This document shows positions 27,133-39,433 of a DNA stretch of 64,000 bases, piece after piece. The notes beneath the pieces were generated by a model. That model searched no databases, was not told the origin of the DNA, and saw only the letters and a program-made list of their open reading frames with translations. Both the position numbers and the translations under genes were made by a program. Positions within the stretch are counted from its first letter, which is position 1. Every line of letters starts with the position of its first letter. The stretch comes from Adiantum capillus-veneris (lineage: Eukaryota > Streptophyta > Polypodiopsida > Polypodiales > Pteridaceae). The DNA lies in the NCBI GenBank assembly GCA_014529385.2, contig CM043963.1, positions 72,535,912 to 72,599,911 of the forward strand, given 5' to 3'.

Positions 27133-27475
27133 ATCACACACACACTCACACAATCTCATGTGTGAAGTAAAGAAGACTCTCTCTCCTTCTCAAGCTTTAA
27201 TGGAAAGCTTACCACCTACTCCAAGCTTGTGAGAAGGGAGGCCTACACCAACAACTCTTGGCTTTGTGATGCAAATCCAACCAAGAGCCAAGCTTCAATG
27301 ATGCTCATCTCCTCTACCATGCTAATTGCTAAGCTAAGCTATGCTAATATGAGTGATTATGTGAGGAGATGTACATCTTTCTCGTAAGACTACTCCTTCC
27401 TCTCAATCTACACTCATACCCCGCTAGCTCTCACCATCTTCGAAGGTGTGTGAGGTCTTGGGTCTGAGACCGGAG
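27133..27475 (+). repeat. Truncated 3' LTR of the chromovirus-like element, part 1
   Basis: Matches 21904 onward of the 5' LTR, so the first 886 bp of the LTR are missing. It is interrupted by the copia insertion and resumes at 32704. Part 2 is 32704-33081, counting one CGGAG target copy twice. Confidence 0.88.
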
Positions 27476-27792
27476 TGTAAATAATGAGGATGCAAGAGAG
27501 CTACACAAGACAAGCACAAAGCACACAGAGATGGAAAGCTTCTTCTTCTTCTTCACAGAAAAGAGAGTACAAAATGACATAGTGCTAAAACTGAAAAGTA
27601 GCACATATGTACATGCGGTCACTAAGTGTGAACTCACTAGAAGCGTACTAGGCTGGCACTATAAGTGTAGTCCGCTGTAGAATGGCAGAGATCCTCCGTG
27701 TCGGTCACCTAACGCGCCAGTGAGTAAATGTCGTAAGCTGCCAAGACCCGTAGTGGATGCCAGCTCAAGATGTAGAGCTCAACATCTCAACA

Positions 27793-27806
27793 CTCCCCCT
27801 CGAGCT
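27793..27806 (-). promoter_or_regulatory. Copia-2 polypurine tract
   Basis: CTCCCCCTCGAGCT on the plus strand reads AGCTCGAGGGGGAG on the minus strand, immediately inside the 3' LTR. Confidence 0.8.
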
Positions 27807-29846
27807 CTGCATGTCGCAGAGTCCAAGCATAGTCCGGAAACGTCGAAGCTTCTCAGCTTCGAGGGCCTTGGTAAAGATATCCTCTATCTGCTCCTCTGTG
27901 CTGACGTAGACCAAGTCGATGTCGCCCGCCAACACTCGCTCTCGAACGTAGTGGTAATGGAGCTCTATGTGCTTGGTCCTGGCATGGAACACTGGGTTCC
28001 TAGCCAACTGCATGTTGCTGAGGTTGTCACAATGGATGATAATCTGCTGGTCCACCTGCACTCCCAAGTCCTCAAGTACTGTGCGTAGCCAAGCTACCTC
28101 GCACGCTGCAGTTGCTGCACCTCTGTACTCGGCCTCTGTGCTCAACAAAGCAACCGTAGGCTGCTTTTTGCTGCTCGAAGTAACAGCAGCACTCCCAAAA
28201 GAGAACATGAAGCCACTCGTAGATCTCCTATCAACAATGCTACCTGCCCAATCTGCATCTGTATACCCATACAATGCTAATGGAGCATCTGCTGCATAGA
28301 ACAATGCATAGTCGAGAGTCCCTTGCACATACCGAAGTGTGCATCATACTCCATCCAAATGTGGCTTCCTCGGAAGCTGCATGAACTGACTCTCCAAGCC
28401 TACTATGTAGCTCAAGTCTGGCCTCGTGATAGAAGTAGATTAGACTACCCACAATCTTCCTGTACATGTTGACATCCTCAACAACATCACCCTTCTCTGC
28501 ACTCAACTTTGCATTCACATCCAAGGGAATAGAAATTGGCTTACAATCAGCCATACCATACTTTGACAACATGTCCAAAGCATATTGTCTTTGTGACAGC
28601 CATACACCCTCTGGAGTCCTGATCACCTCAATTCCAAGAAAGTAGCGCAACTCGCCCAAATCTTTCATTTCAAACTCTTGTTTGAGAAGACCCTTCACAT
28701 GGTCAATCTCCATAGCATTGTCACCCACAATAATAAGGTCATCTACATATATGGTAATGACCAAAATTCCCACATCACTCTCACGTACATAGAGTGAATG
28801 ATCAGCATGAGCTCTCCTAAACCCAATACTGACAAGATACTTGGCAATCCTGTCATACCATGCTCTAGAGACCTACTTCAAACCATACAAAGCTTTGAGA
28901 AGTCTGCATACATAATCTGGGTAACCTGGATCGACATAACCAGGTGGCTAATCCATATACACTTCCTCTTGCAAATCACCATTCAAGAAGGCATTCTTTA
29001 CATCCATTTGATGCATAATCCATCCTCTAGATGCAACCACTGCTATGACAGCTCTCACAGTCGTCATCTTTGCCACTGGAGCAAAGGTCTCCTCATAGTC
29101 TATGCCATACGTCTGTGCATAACCCTTTGCGACCAACCTTGCCTTATGACACTCAATGTTACCATCAGCCTTATTCTTGGTTTTATACACCCATTTACAG
29201 CCAATAGCTTTCTTGCCACTTGGCAATGGCACCAACTCCCATGTGTCATTTGCTTCCAATGCAGCCATCTCTTCATTCATTGCATCATCCCAATGAACAT
29301 TTCCAACTGCATCTTCAAAACATGTGGGCTCCACATCCTGTATCACCTTAGCCATGTAGGCTTGGTGATGTGCTAGATACCCATCATAAGTCAATTTTTG
29401 AACTGGATTTCTGACTCGGTTAGATCTGCGCGGTCCTCTGTCACTCCTTTGCCCTCTAGCATCTTCTTGTACTTTCCTTACACCAGGTGTCCTGACAACC
29501 GGAATTCCAAATTCCTCATCAAGACTTTGTTGAGAACTATCTGAATCCATGTCTACATGTGAAAAACCTGATGATGCATCAGCCATAAAGGGAGGTTCAT
29601 CAACCTTTTCCTTTCCTTTCGTGATACATTCCCTGTACCTGCTGGTGGAGAAACCTGCGTATGTAGTCTACCATTCCATGGCTTCTCAACAGAGCCACGA
29701 GAAGAGGACTCTTGTGGTCCACTCAAAACCTGTGACTCTGGCTTCACATTTTGTACAACCACATCATCTTTTACATCAGCCCCAATAGTGCCATGTGCAT
29801 TAGTGTACCAGCTGCTCATCTCATCAAAGACTACATCTCTGCTCAC
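27793..29846 (-). pseudogene. Copia-2 reverse transcriptase and RNase H
   Basis: RT begins in the usual way ([49 protein letters not shown]). Its catalytic motif is YVDDLIIVGDN at about 28.75 kb. RNase H has GYTDADWAGSIVDRRSTSG, STEAEYRGAA and HARTKHIELHYHYVRE, ending near 27.78 kb. In-frame TAG codons at 28948-28950 and 28873-28875 stand where copia proteins usually have Gln, so CAG to TAG transitions are likely. A frameshift lies near 28.33 kb. Confidence 0.92.
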
Positions 29847-30947
29847 TCATAATTCTTGTGTAGTAGGATTGTAGCACATGTACCCCTTTTGTTCAAGGGA
29901 ATATCCCACAAGAATACATTTCTCTACTTTAGGATCCAATTTCCTACGCAACTCATCTGGTACATGCATGTAAGCTATGCAGCCAAACACTTTCAAGTGT
30001 GCCAAATCAGACTTTGTACCTGTAAACTTTTCCTCAGGCGTTACATCATGCACCGCAGCTGTAGGTGTCCTGTTCATAATGTACACAGTTGTATTTACAG
30101 CTTCAGCCCAAAAATGATGAGGCATGTTCTTCTCATTCATCAATGCACGTGCAACCTCTGCAATGTGCCTGTTTTTCCTTTCTGCGACCCCATTCTGCTG
30201 TGGAGTATATCTGCATGTAAACTGCCTGCGTATACCATGCATTCGCAGAAAATGTGAAAAATCATTGGAGAAGTACTCTCCCCCTCCATCTGACCTCAAT
30301 GTCTTGATTTGCATATCTGTCTCCTTCTCAATCATGACTTTGAAGTCCTGAAAGTGACCAATCACTTCACTTTTGTTACGCATGAAGTAGACCCATACTT
30401 TCCTTGTATGGTCATCAATGAAAGAGACATAATACCTGCAACCATGTATACTTGCAGTATCGGTTGGACCCCAAACATCTGTGTGCACCACCTCAAGTGG
30501 ATTTTTACATACATTGCGCTCATGTGGAAATGAGCCCTTTGACTGTTTTCCAAACTGGCATGCTGCACACACTTTATGCATTCCATCCACCTTGAATTTG
30601 GGCAAACCTTTTACAATTTGTTTTGATTGCATGTTGCGCAATCTCTGCTCATTGACATGGCCAATGCATTTGTGCCAAATGTCAACATCAGCCACAACAC
30701 CTGTGCCCTGTGCAAATAATGCAGCTTTTACCTCAGGCATGTCTACATTCAGCGTAAACATTCTACCTACACATTTTCCCTCTGTGATCAGCTTACAGCC
30801 ATTCTCGAAATCTTCTACATAACAGCCATTTGGATTGAAGCGAACCGGCAAACCCTGCTCAACCATTTGTCCAACAGAAACAAGATTCTTTGTAATGTTT
30901 GGGACATGAAGTACATCTGCTAAGTACTTTGATTTCCCATTCTTCAT
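29847..30947 (-). pseudogene. Copia-2 integrase (single long frame)
   Basis: 366 codons without a stop. It has the protease-integrase linker (YLADVLHVPNITKNLVSVGQ), the zinc domain (DIWHKCIGHVNEQRLRNMQ, CAACQFGKQ) and the core with Asp in VVHTDVWGP, Asp in LRSDGGGEY and Glu in NGVAERKNRH. All three catalytic residues are intact. It ends at a TGA where the next domain begins VSRDVVFDEM in the same frame, so this is part of a broken polyprotein and not a separate gene. Confidence 0.92.
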
Positions 30948-31001
30948 ATTTAGAGGTATGTCCCCTACATGAGCAATGGGGTGAGCTGTGTCATCTCATG
31001 T

Positions 31002-32110
31002 CTATACATAGCCTGACACATCTGGTTTGCGCATATCTCTAAACCACTCTCCACGAGACGTCATGTGATTAGAGGCACTTGAATCCACATACCAAACATC
31101 ATCTTGGGTGGAATTCTCTGCAGTCATTGTATTCATTACATGCTGCATAACAAACATGCGCTCGTTTTCGTTGTCAACTGCATCTCTGCTAGTAGATGCA
31201 CAGTTGCCCTGTTCTCTCTTTCCACTTGCTTTTCCCTTTGGACAGTCACGTGACATGTGACCTCTTTCACCACAAGTCCAACATTCTCTGCTATCTGCAG
31301 TATGTTGCTGCCTACTTGATCCTGCACCACGACCTCTTTGACTTCCCCTGCCTTGAGACTGGTTTCCCCTGCCACCTGTATTGTTTTGATTTGATTGAAC
31401 TTCTTGAAATTGGCCCCTGCAACCTCTTGGGCCTCGAACACGACCTCTACCTCTACCTCTGTTGGAGTTAGAATAGAAGGCCTGTTCAAAATTATTTCTG
31501 CCATGAGAAGAAGATGTGTCAAGGTTCTTCTCCTCAAGAATAAGCATAGAAATCAAATCTTGGAACACAGGGATGTCGTCTCTTGTATTCATGGAAGACC
31601 TGAAATGTACATACTCATCTCCTAGACCATCCAAGCATGCACGGACAATGTCATCGTCTTCCACTGAGACTTTAATAGATCCAAGAGCCTCAATGATACT
31701 CTTGATCTTCAAGGCATAATCATTGATTGAGAGGTTGTTCCTCTTAACCTGATTTAGCTCCGGCTTTAGTTGAAGCTTCCTGGCCTTGGTGTTCACCTCG
31801 AACACTCTGTTAAGTTTTTCCATGAAATGGCGGGGGTTTCAGCATCCTGTAGATAGCCCATCATGCCATCTGTGATGCTCATAGAAATCCAATACATCAC
31901 TTTGCTCTGGCCTTGTTGCCAGTCCCTCAAAGCTTTCCTTTGTTCTACTGTAGCATTTGCCTCGGGAATCTCTGGTTCCTTTTCATTTTCTCCTTCTACA
32001 TAGTCCCAATAACCTTTTCCTTTTAGGAAATTAGTTATTCTGAACTTCCATGCAGGGTAGTTATTTTTCTCAAGCTTCTCAGTAACAATCTGACTGAAAC
32101 CGTCAGACAT
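31002..32110 (-). pseudogene. Copia-2 gag and protease
   Basis: Gag starts MSDGFSQIVTEKLEKNNYP, with a typical capsid start. A one-base frameshift near 31.81 kb moves into the frame of MEKLNRVFEVNTKARK. An Arg/Gly-rich stretch (RGRGRGRVRGPRG) and a CX2CX4HX4C knuckle (CWTCGERGHMSRDC) follow. The protease motif is WYVDSSASNHMTS, so the glycine of the usual DSGAS is Ser. Stops near 31.0 kb separate it from integrase. Confidence 0.92.
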
Positions 32111-32368
32111 CTTGAAGCACTAAGACAAAATAGCTGCAATCTGCAAAAACCTCCAAATCTGTTGAACCTGCTATCGTGGTACCTGTAACGCTTTCTACAC
32201 TCAACGAGTGTCCACAATCAAGCGTACATACAACCACTATACTTGTACAGTAAATCTCTGTGTACTGCACTTTGGAGGCCTATTCAGAAACTTGTACTGC
32301 ATCTGGTCGTGGATTGCGAACAAAGGGATTGTGATGCTCTTGCTCTCTTAGCCTCTCTGCCTGCACCA

Positions 32369-32381
32369 GGCTTTGATACCA
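32369..32381 (-). promoter_or_regulatory. Copia-2 primer-binding site
   Basis: Minus strand TGGTATCAAAGCC, a common copia variant of the tRNA-Met site, directly inside the 5' LTR (32382-32703). The leader 32111-32368 is non-coding. Confidence 0.9.
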
Positions 32382-33108
32382 TGTAAAGAATGAGGATGCA
32401 AGAGAGCTACACAAGACAAGCACAAAGCACACAGAGATGGAAAGCTTCTTCTTCTTCTTCACAGAAAAGAGAGTACAAAATGACTTAGTGCTAAAACTGA
32501 AAAGTAGCACATATGTACATGCGGTCACTAAGTGTGAACTCGCTAGAAGCGTACTAGGCTGGCACTATAAGTGTAGTCCAACTGTAGAATCACTGGCAGA
32601 GATCCTCCGTGTCGGTCACCTAACGCACCAGTGAGTAAATGTCGTAAGCGGCCAAGACCCGTAGTGGATGCCAGCTCAAGATGTAGAGCTCGACGTCTCA
32701 ACACGGAGAGAATTGATGTTGTGTTTGATAAGTGTTTTTCTTAGTGCATAAAGCTTTCATCATCATTGCACTAGCTAGTCTTGAAGGAACACAAAGAATT
32801 GTATTGTACAATGTCTCTCTGGATGGGAGAAACCATAATACAAAGCCTTTTGGAGGGGGGACAAGCTCCATGAAAATCCGGTCCTCAACTGTTGTCAATA
32901 GCTTAATTTCTCTCTCTTTTGAAAGTATTGTTCATGCTATCTAACTAGGTGTTATGCTTTTTGTTGCTCTCTCCACCCAAGCACTCTTGTAATTCTCATT
33001 AGGAATCTATTCTAATGATATGCCCACTATGTTCATGCTAATTTTCGCTACACACAAGTTTTTAGGCCATTAAATGTTACACAATTTCCAAGCAAAAAAA
33101 GTGCAAAA

Positions 33109-33130
33109 GTAAATAATCGCGATTATTTAC
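33109..33130. promoter_or_regulatory. Perfect 22-bp CGCG palindrome, element 1 spacer
   Basis: The half-site GTAAATAATCG is followed by its exact reverse complement. Without the chromovirus insertion it lies about 284 bp from the palindrome at 20756. Confidence 0.9.
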
Positions 33131-34858
33131 AACAGTGACGGGTTTTTTGCAAAACTTACAAATTTTGACCTAAACACATTCTATAAACATAAAACAAGTC
33201 CTAAATTGAATTCGGTCAAGTTTCGGTCTTGTCGGCATCACTTTGTGCTTCGTCGACTCTAAAATCGCCGATTTTTGTGACTACACTGCCTGTTGAGTTG
33301 GTCAGTCACTTCGAGGCTTTGGACTTGTCCGCAACATAGTCGTGAAGCAACTCATCCAATCATGGCTCATTTGGAGTCAGTTTGAACTGGTGTGTCAAAT
33401 TTGACGCTTTGTATCCTTCGAGCCGTTTTCTGCTTTTCGAGGGCTTTGCTTGATTGATTTCACGAAACCAATCATATACATTGTATATGAACCTCGTAGG
33501 CAAGCTGTCTGTGGAGTCAGATCGAAATTCTGACATCTGCCAAAAACCTAGCTTTTCTATTGGGTACCCCCTTGACCCCTGCCGAATGGTCAAATGATGA
33601 TATAGAAAGGTTCTATTGTGTTAGGGCATGCTGCAGTTCAAAACCCATCTGATTTGGTCGAGCGGACAGGCCACTATGGTCAGTTTTTGGTCATAGGTCT
33701 TCGTGCACTGCTCGGTTTCTAGGATTTTTTTTAGGGGTTTAGACTAGCTACCGGCCGTACAAAATGGATCATTGACGAGTAAAGAACTTACCCCTCATGT
33801 CTAGTGTGAGACGGCGCTGAAAACAGGCAACTGTAGACTCCGGAAAAGACGCACGAAAGAGGTCGAAAAGCTCTCTCTGCAAAGGCTGCAAGTGGAAATG
33901 AGGTGGTTTTAGTCTACTTGGGATATCTATACCCAAACTTCCCAAACCAATTTTCCCCAGATTCCCTCGTTAGTCCTACTAGGCCATGAAATCTATGTTA
34001 GACTCAAAAATTTCCTTGATCGAATTCCTATAGCTCATTCAGCAAGAATTTTGCAAAAGTAAGTCTGGCCGCCTAATTTAGGCTTTCCGCTTCCATCTTC
34101 TGATTTCATTGAAAATTTTTATGATTGTCCGCCTTGTCTTTCTGATCACCATCGTGTCTTTTGTTTTTCCATCTGAGCTTCTTTGTTATTTTTTATTAAA
34201 TTTTGACCTATTTATTAAAAAATCGAAGAAAATAACAAAATGCACTAAGAAAGCAAAGTGAAATTTCAATAATTAAGAAAATCCATTGAAAAACACAGCT
34301 TTATTGTTTTTTATTGGATTTCTCCATTTTTAAGTCTCAATATCAAGAAAAAAGATGAAAAATAACCAAAAAAGACTATTTTTTATTATTTTTTGATAGT
34401 ATATACACCATTTACACTCATCGAAAAGATAATATCAGTGAACTTTCCTTTGATATAATTATAAAGGGCATTATTAGGTAATTTTGCAAAAAATTACACG
34501 TTAATATCAAACTTTTTCTTCCCTCTTCAAACATTGCCCTTAATTACTTAGTGACCCTCCACTCCTCCTAGATGGCGTACTCCGGGTGCATGGGGTGAAC
34601 AATCTTGTCTATGCATAGCCGTGGTTGGCTCTACCATGCTTTGAAGATCAATGCAATTCAAACCTCTATATGTGCTAGAGCTGGGTCTTGAGTAATTAAC
34701 TCAAGGGTTTCTGACGTCGAGGTTTGATGTTGATGTCTTCCAAAGAGCAAATCTTGTAACTTGTGTGCTCTCTGCTTGATTGTGCCATCAGGATGCTTCA
34801 GGACACTGATTGCTTGAGTTGTTGGTAGCACTTTTATCTGTTGTCGAGCTTTTTCTCG
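33131..34858. other. Element 1 spacer between pol and extra ORF
   Basis: About 1.7 kb of non-coding sequence, A/T-rich toward 34.2-34.5 kb. It includes no further palindrome. It lies in the same position as the 58.7-61.3 kb spacer of element 2. Confidence 0.7.
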
Positions 34859-35602
34859 TCATTGGTAGCTTGGTTTGCTTGGTGTTGTATGGTGTGGTGG
34901 AGTCTTTTGAGACTTAATTCTCCATTGTTCGATTGGTTTTACGGTTTGTGGAGAAGATAAGTACTCCTTTTTCTTCCAAACGCGTTTCATGTTAGGTTCC
35001 CTGTCCTGAGATGCTCGTCTCTGTATTTTGACCTTTGAAACCTCCTTTAGTTTTGTCGGTGAAGTTTTTGGCACCCATATTTGAATCGGCTTATCCTTAA
35101 CCTGTGCTTTTGGTACCCAAATTTGCCTGACTCCTTGCATGCTATTTGTAGCATGTGCTTGTCGAGGGGATGGAGAAGATTGATTGCTTCATGGTTTTCT
35201 CTGTTGTTGATTTCTCCCTTTCCATTCCTCCTTGCTTGGTGCAATTGGAACAATGAGTTGTCCGCCTTTCGGTGATAGCTTGAGCTGATTTGTATCCCAA
35301 TCTGGTACTGCTTTGTATGTCTGTATCCAAGGAATTCCAAGAATCATTGTCTCATTCATGTGTTCATCTGGTAAGCATACAAATTGATGAGGACATGAAC
35401 ATCCATGTACTATCACGTTCAAGTTGACTACCCCCAATGTTGGTGTTGAGTTCTTGTTGCATCCTTTGATAGTCGTTATTCCCACCGCCAATGCTTGATT
35501 TGTTGCTTTCTTGTATGTGGAATAACTGACTGCATTTACTCTAGCTCCTGTGTCGACCAAAGCATTGGTGCTATGATTATTAAGTTGTACTCTGATGCGC
35601 AA
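34859..35602 (-). pseudogene. Element 1 second retropepsin-like domain, after integrase
   Basis: Downstream of the integrase C-terminus there is a retroviral-type aspartic protease fold signature: ALVDTGARVNAVS at the catalytic position, hydrophobic strands, and MILGIPWIQTYKAVPDW about 72 residues later. This is separate from the ordinary protease at about 40.4 kb. A Lys-rich tail follows in which IWVPK occurs twice (QIWVPKAQVKDKPIQIWVPK, below 35140). The 137-codon frame is open from its ATG (35602). The link to the integrase frame is broken by stops. Same arrangement in element 2. Confidence 0.78.
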
Positions 35603-35710
35603 GTCTTTAGGTAATTATCATTGTCGGTCATCTATTCCAAGAGTGTAGATGGGAATCAGTATGTGTTGATTCTTGAGAGCAGCTTTCCGTTTGAGTACCC
35701 GAAGCCGAGC

Positions 35711-36042
35711 TTCCTCTTGGGCTTCATCAATAACCTGCTATCATTTAATATTTCTTTCCTTGGATTCATGTATTCTTTCTAGCAATTCATTGGTTAGCGG
35801 AAAATTATATTTCTTTAAACGACATCCATTAATCCAATCAGCCGTTGGGTCACCATCTAGGGTGGCTTCCTCTTGGGCTTCATCAATAACCTGCTATCAC
35901 TTAATATTTCTTTCCTTGGCTTCATGTATTCTTTCTAGCAATTCATTGGTTAGTGGCAAATTATATTTCTTTAAACGACATCCACTAATCCAATCAGCCA
36001 TTGGGTCACCATCTAGGGTGGACAATTTTACGGCTCCACTTG
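35711..36042. repeat. 166-bp tandem duplication in integrase tail
   Basis: Units begin at 35711 and 35877 with TTCCTCTTGGGCTTCATCAA and are nearly identical up to about 36022. The duplication repeats the end of the integrase C-terminal region and its double stop, so it arose within this copy. Confidence 0.88.
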
Positions 36043-37590
36043 GAGATACATCTTCAATGATAAACGATCCGTTTCCCTTTTTCTTAAACTTGGGAATGTG
36101 TTGCTTAAGGGAATAGACTAAAACTAAGTCCCCTTTCTTGAAGATTTTCGTAATAAGGTGGGAATCAAAAAACTGTTTTTGTTGAATCTGCTTTTGTGCA
36201 TAGATGTGAGCTACAACAGTTAGCCTTTGCTCATCTAACTTTTCCAAATCTTCAAGTCTTTTTGACAACTCATGTCAAGTCCACTCAAGATTCGTTGCTA
36301 CTTTTAATGTCAGCAATAGAAATTCTATTGGAAGTATGGCATAAGACCATAAACAAGGTTAAAGGGTGTAGCATTTTAAGCTGTTTTGAATGAAACTCAA
36401 TAAGCCCATAGAGCTGCATGGAGATTCATTTCCCACTTTGTTTTCCTGAACTAACCACTTTTGTCAAGACTGAGCTAAGAATTTTGTTCGTATGCTCAGC
36501 TTGTTCATTTGCTTGTGGGTGATAGGGAGCTGATTTGTTATGGATGACCATAAACTCATTAAGAAAATACTCGATTACCTCATTGAGGAAATGAGTTCTC
36601 CGATCACTGACAATTTCTATTGGCAGTCCATATCTCGTGAATACATACTCATATAAGAATGCAGTCGTGGTTCTGGCATCATTCTTTTGAGTTGTTGTAG
36701 CCTTTGCCCACTTGGTTAAGTAATCCATAGCCACAATGATATATTGAGCTTGGGTTCTATAAGCAAGTGGTTGTATTGGCCCAACAAAATCTATACCCCA
36801 TTTGCAAAAGCTCTTGCCACCATCATTGGTCTTAAGGGCATGCTATCCACACATGTTGGCATTTTTGCTCGTTGACAAGCATCACACCTCCAAACATATT
36901 CTTTAGCATTTGCAAAAAGTGTTGGCCACCATATGCCTGCCATCAAGATTGTTCTTGTGGTGGTCTCACTAGAAAAGTGACCTCCCGCTAATCTAGCATG
37001 TGCTTGTTCTTAATCAGAATATACTCGTCTCATTTGCACAAAGACGCAAATGTTGATCTTTACCTCTTCGATACAATTGGTTCCCAATAAGAGCATAGTC
37101 TCTTGATTTAGTTTCAATTGCTCTTTAACGGTGTTTACTCATATCCTTAGGAAATGTTCGGCCTAATAAGTAAGTAAACAGATAGTTACTCCATTAGGAA
37201 CAGGCAACATTTGAAACAATGTTACATGAGGTATGCCAGTGTTTGTTTTTTACATTGAGGATAATCCTTTACAAAAGATTGAACATCACTCCTCATAGTC
37301 GGCCAAAATACTCCAAGTCTCAAGACTCTTTGCATAGTTTGGTCTTTCGCAAAGTGAAGTCCAACTATGGTAACATGTGCTTGACTTAGGTACTGGTTTT
37401 TCTCTTCAGGATTAATGCATAAGAGCAATATTCCATCTCGATTTCTTTTGTATAACCTACCACCTAGTAATTGATACATAGCCAATTGCTCAATGAATCC
37501 CAGTGTAATAGGAAGTGGTATTTGTGAATCCACTTGAGCTATTGTCATCAATGACACCATGTTTTCCGACCATCGAGGTATCATTTTCAT
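35897..37590 (-). pseudogene. Element 1 integrase with duplicated zinc module
   Basis: The first HHCC-like module is at 37590-37222 (AHVTIVGLHF, FWPTM; the first Cys of the CX2C is Tyr). It ends at a stop, and a second, more broken module follows at about 37.2-36.85 kb (RDYALIGNQLYRRGKDQHLR). The core shows DYLTKW, VSDRRTHF (Gly to Arg after the catalytic Asp) and YHPQANEQAEHTNK. The C-terminal domain (36268-35897: GDLVLVYSLKQH, SPSGAVKL, WISGCRLKKY) is open. Many stops lie between parts. Confidence 0.88.
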
Positions 37591-37670
37591 GAGAACAAAT
37601 AGGCATCTGGTAGATTGTCGTCTACCCCTTTAGGTGATTCTCCTGAAACAATCCTTGACAAATGATATGC

Positions 37671-39281
37671 TCATTGATGTGTAGTGCCCTTTTTGACAAC
37701 CACAGTGAAATCAAATTCTAGAAGAATGATGAACCATCTCACTATTCTTCCTGTGATGCATGGCTTATTGACCAAGTATAATAAAGCTTCGTGGTCCACA
37801 AAGAACACAAACTTGTTGGCTAATAGGTAATGTCTATACTTTTTAACGGCATAGATCATTCCTAATCCTTCCCTTTCAGTGGTAGTGTAATTATTTTCTG
37901 CCATGTTCAATTGTCGGCTAGCATAAGAAATACGAAAGTCAATTTTCTCGTCTCCTGGTTGAGCTAGTATACAACCGATAGCAAAATTGGAAGCATCTAC
38001 ATATATGTGTAATATCTTCTTCCACTCTGGTGCTTTCAATATTGGAGCTGAGGTGAGAGCTTGCTTAAGCTTTATGAAGGATTCTTCACATGCCTCGGTC
38101 CATTCAAAGTGTATAATCAAGCTATACATGGGTTTTGCAATTATGGCGTACATGTAGATGAGCCGTCGGTAATATCCACAATGCCCCATGAAGGCTTGTA
38201 CCCCCTTGACTATTTTTGGTCTCGACAAAATTAGCAATGAAATGAATTTTTTCAATATCAATAGCTATGCCATTTTTATGCACTGTATGTCCAAGAATTT
38301 TTCCTTGTCTACCCATAAATGTGCACTTCTATAAAGTCTACATTTTTCGAATACCTTTTTGAGGTGTTCAAAATGATCAGCTCGGGTTGATGAATGTACA
38401 CATAAATCATCCATATATACTTCCAAGAATTTCCTAAGATATTCTTTAAAAGCATGGCTCATCAATCTTTGAAATGTGGCTAGAGCATTAGTTAACCCAA
38501 ATGGCATGACCCGATAGGCAAAAAATTCTCATTCTGTTGCAAAAGCAGTTTTATGCTGATCTTTTGGGTCAACCAAAAGTTGATTGTACCCCGAAAATTC
38601 ATCTAAGAAGCTGTAAGATTCTTTTCCTACAACTCGTTCTAAAATATGCTCAGTGATTGGAAGAGGAAAGTTGTCTCTAATGGTAGCTGCATTCACTTTT
38701 TTGAGATTGACACACACTCGTAATTTTCCATTCTTCTTGGGTACTACCACAATTGGAGACACCCAATCTGTGTGTTCAATTTTGTAAATGAATTTGGCTT
38801 CCTTTAGTTTTTCAATCCCTTCTTTTATCTTCCTGTCAAATGTTTCATTATACGTGTATGGCCTTTGTCTACTTGGTTTCGCATCATCTCTCATGGGTAT
38901 GATATGTTGACAGATTTCTAGATCAACATCCTTGAGATCCTTATATGAACAAGCGAAGATATCTCGGTATTCCTTTAACAAGCTCAGCAAGAGCTCTTCT
39001 TCTTCTTCTGTTAGGTCATTCGCAATGTAAGCAAGTCTATGCTCTTCTCCTGGTTCAGCCAAGTCTATCTTTTTCACGTTTTCAGGCCCTTCGTAGGACT
39101 CGCCCTGTTTTCTTGACTCCCTAACAGGTTGTTCGACTATGATTTTTCGATCTTGGAGAGTATACGTTTTGTAATGGGATGGAATGCTCATTACATCCTT
39201 ACCATCCTCTTCTGTGGTTTCCATTTCGGTCGTGTATATCTCCTTTAGAGATTTTTCAACTCTTGATATATCTTTTTCCAC
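37671..39281 (-). pseudogene. Element 1 reverse transcriptase and RNase H
   Basis: RT motifs: SPIVVVPKKNGKLRVCVNLK, then PLPITEHILERV and YSFLDEFSGYNQ, a TGA near 38.53 kb in place of a conserved Trp, MPFGLTNALATFQR and the catalytic VYMDDLCV. A frameshift near 38.26 kb precedes RNase H/connection: ILHIYVDASNFAIGCILAQP, YASRQLNMAENNYTTTEREG, FFVDHEALLYLVNK. This is the Ty3/gypsy order. Gly to Glu in FLDGFSGY marks decay. Confidence 0.93.
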
Positions 39282-39433
39282 TCAACTCGTGTCATGGTTG
39301 GTTCCTTTTCCGGTTTCTTTGATTTTGCTTGAGTATCCTTCCTCGTTTTTCTCGATGTTTTTGACATTTTTAGACTTCCGTTTGAAGGATATCTACCAGT
39401 GATTTTGTCTTTGACACAATTATGCGCCTCTAT

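Larger units (their letters stand above)
27476..32703 (-). mobile_element. Copia-2: near-complete Ty1/copia element
   Basis: 5228 bp, with TG...CA ends, an LTR at each end (27476-27792 and 32382-32703) and target duplication CGGAG (27471-27475 and 32704-32708). The LTRs differ at about eight bases and two small indels. The order on the minus strand is LTR, primer site, gag, protease, integrase, RT, RNase H, LTR, which is the normal copia order. Reading frames carry one frameshift and several stops. Confidence 0.95.
21018..33081 (+). mobile_element. Chromovirus-like gypsy element inserted in element 1
   Basis: Inserted in the element 1 spacer with a CAATT target duplication (21013-21017 and 33082-33086). 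The 5' LTR is complete. Gag, RT, RNase H and integrase follow on the plus strand, all with stops. The 3' LTR lacks its first half and is split by a copia insertion. Shared LTR parts differ by about 3%. The integrase style (HIAGKHNQVADALSRRP and WESISMDFIFGLP) is that of plant chromoviruses. The chromodomain end itself is deleted. Confidence 0.88.

Noticed and set aside
29553-31719. Several plus-strand frames of 70-190 codons across copia-2
   Set aside because: They are antisense shadows of the copia-2 integrase, RT and gag on the minus strand.
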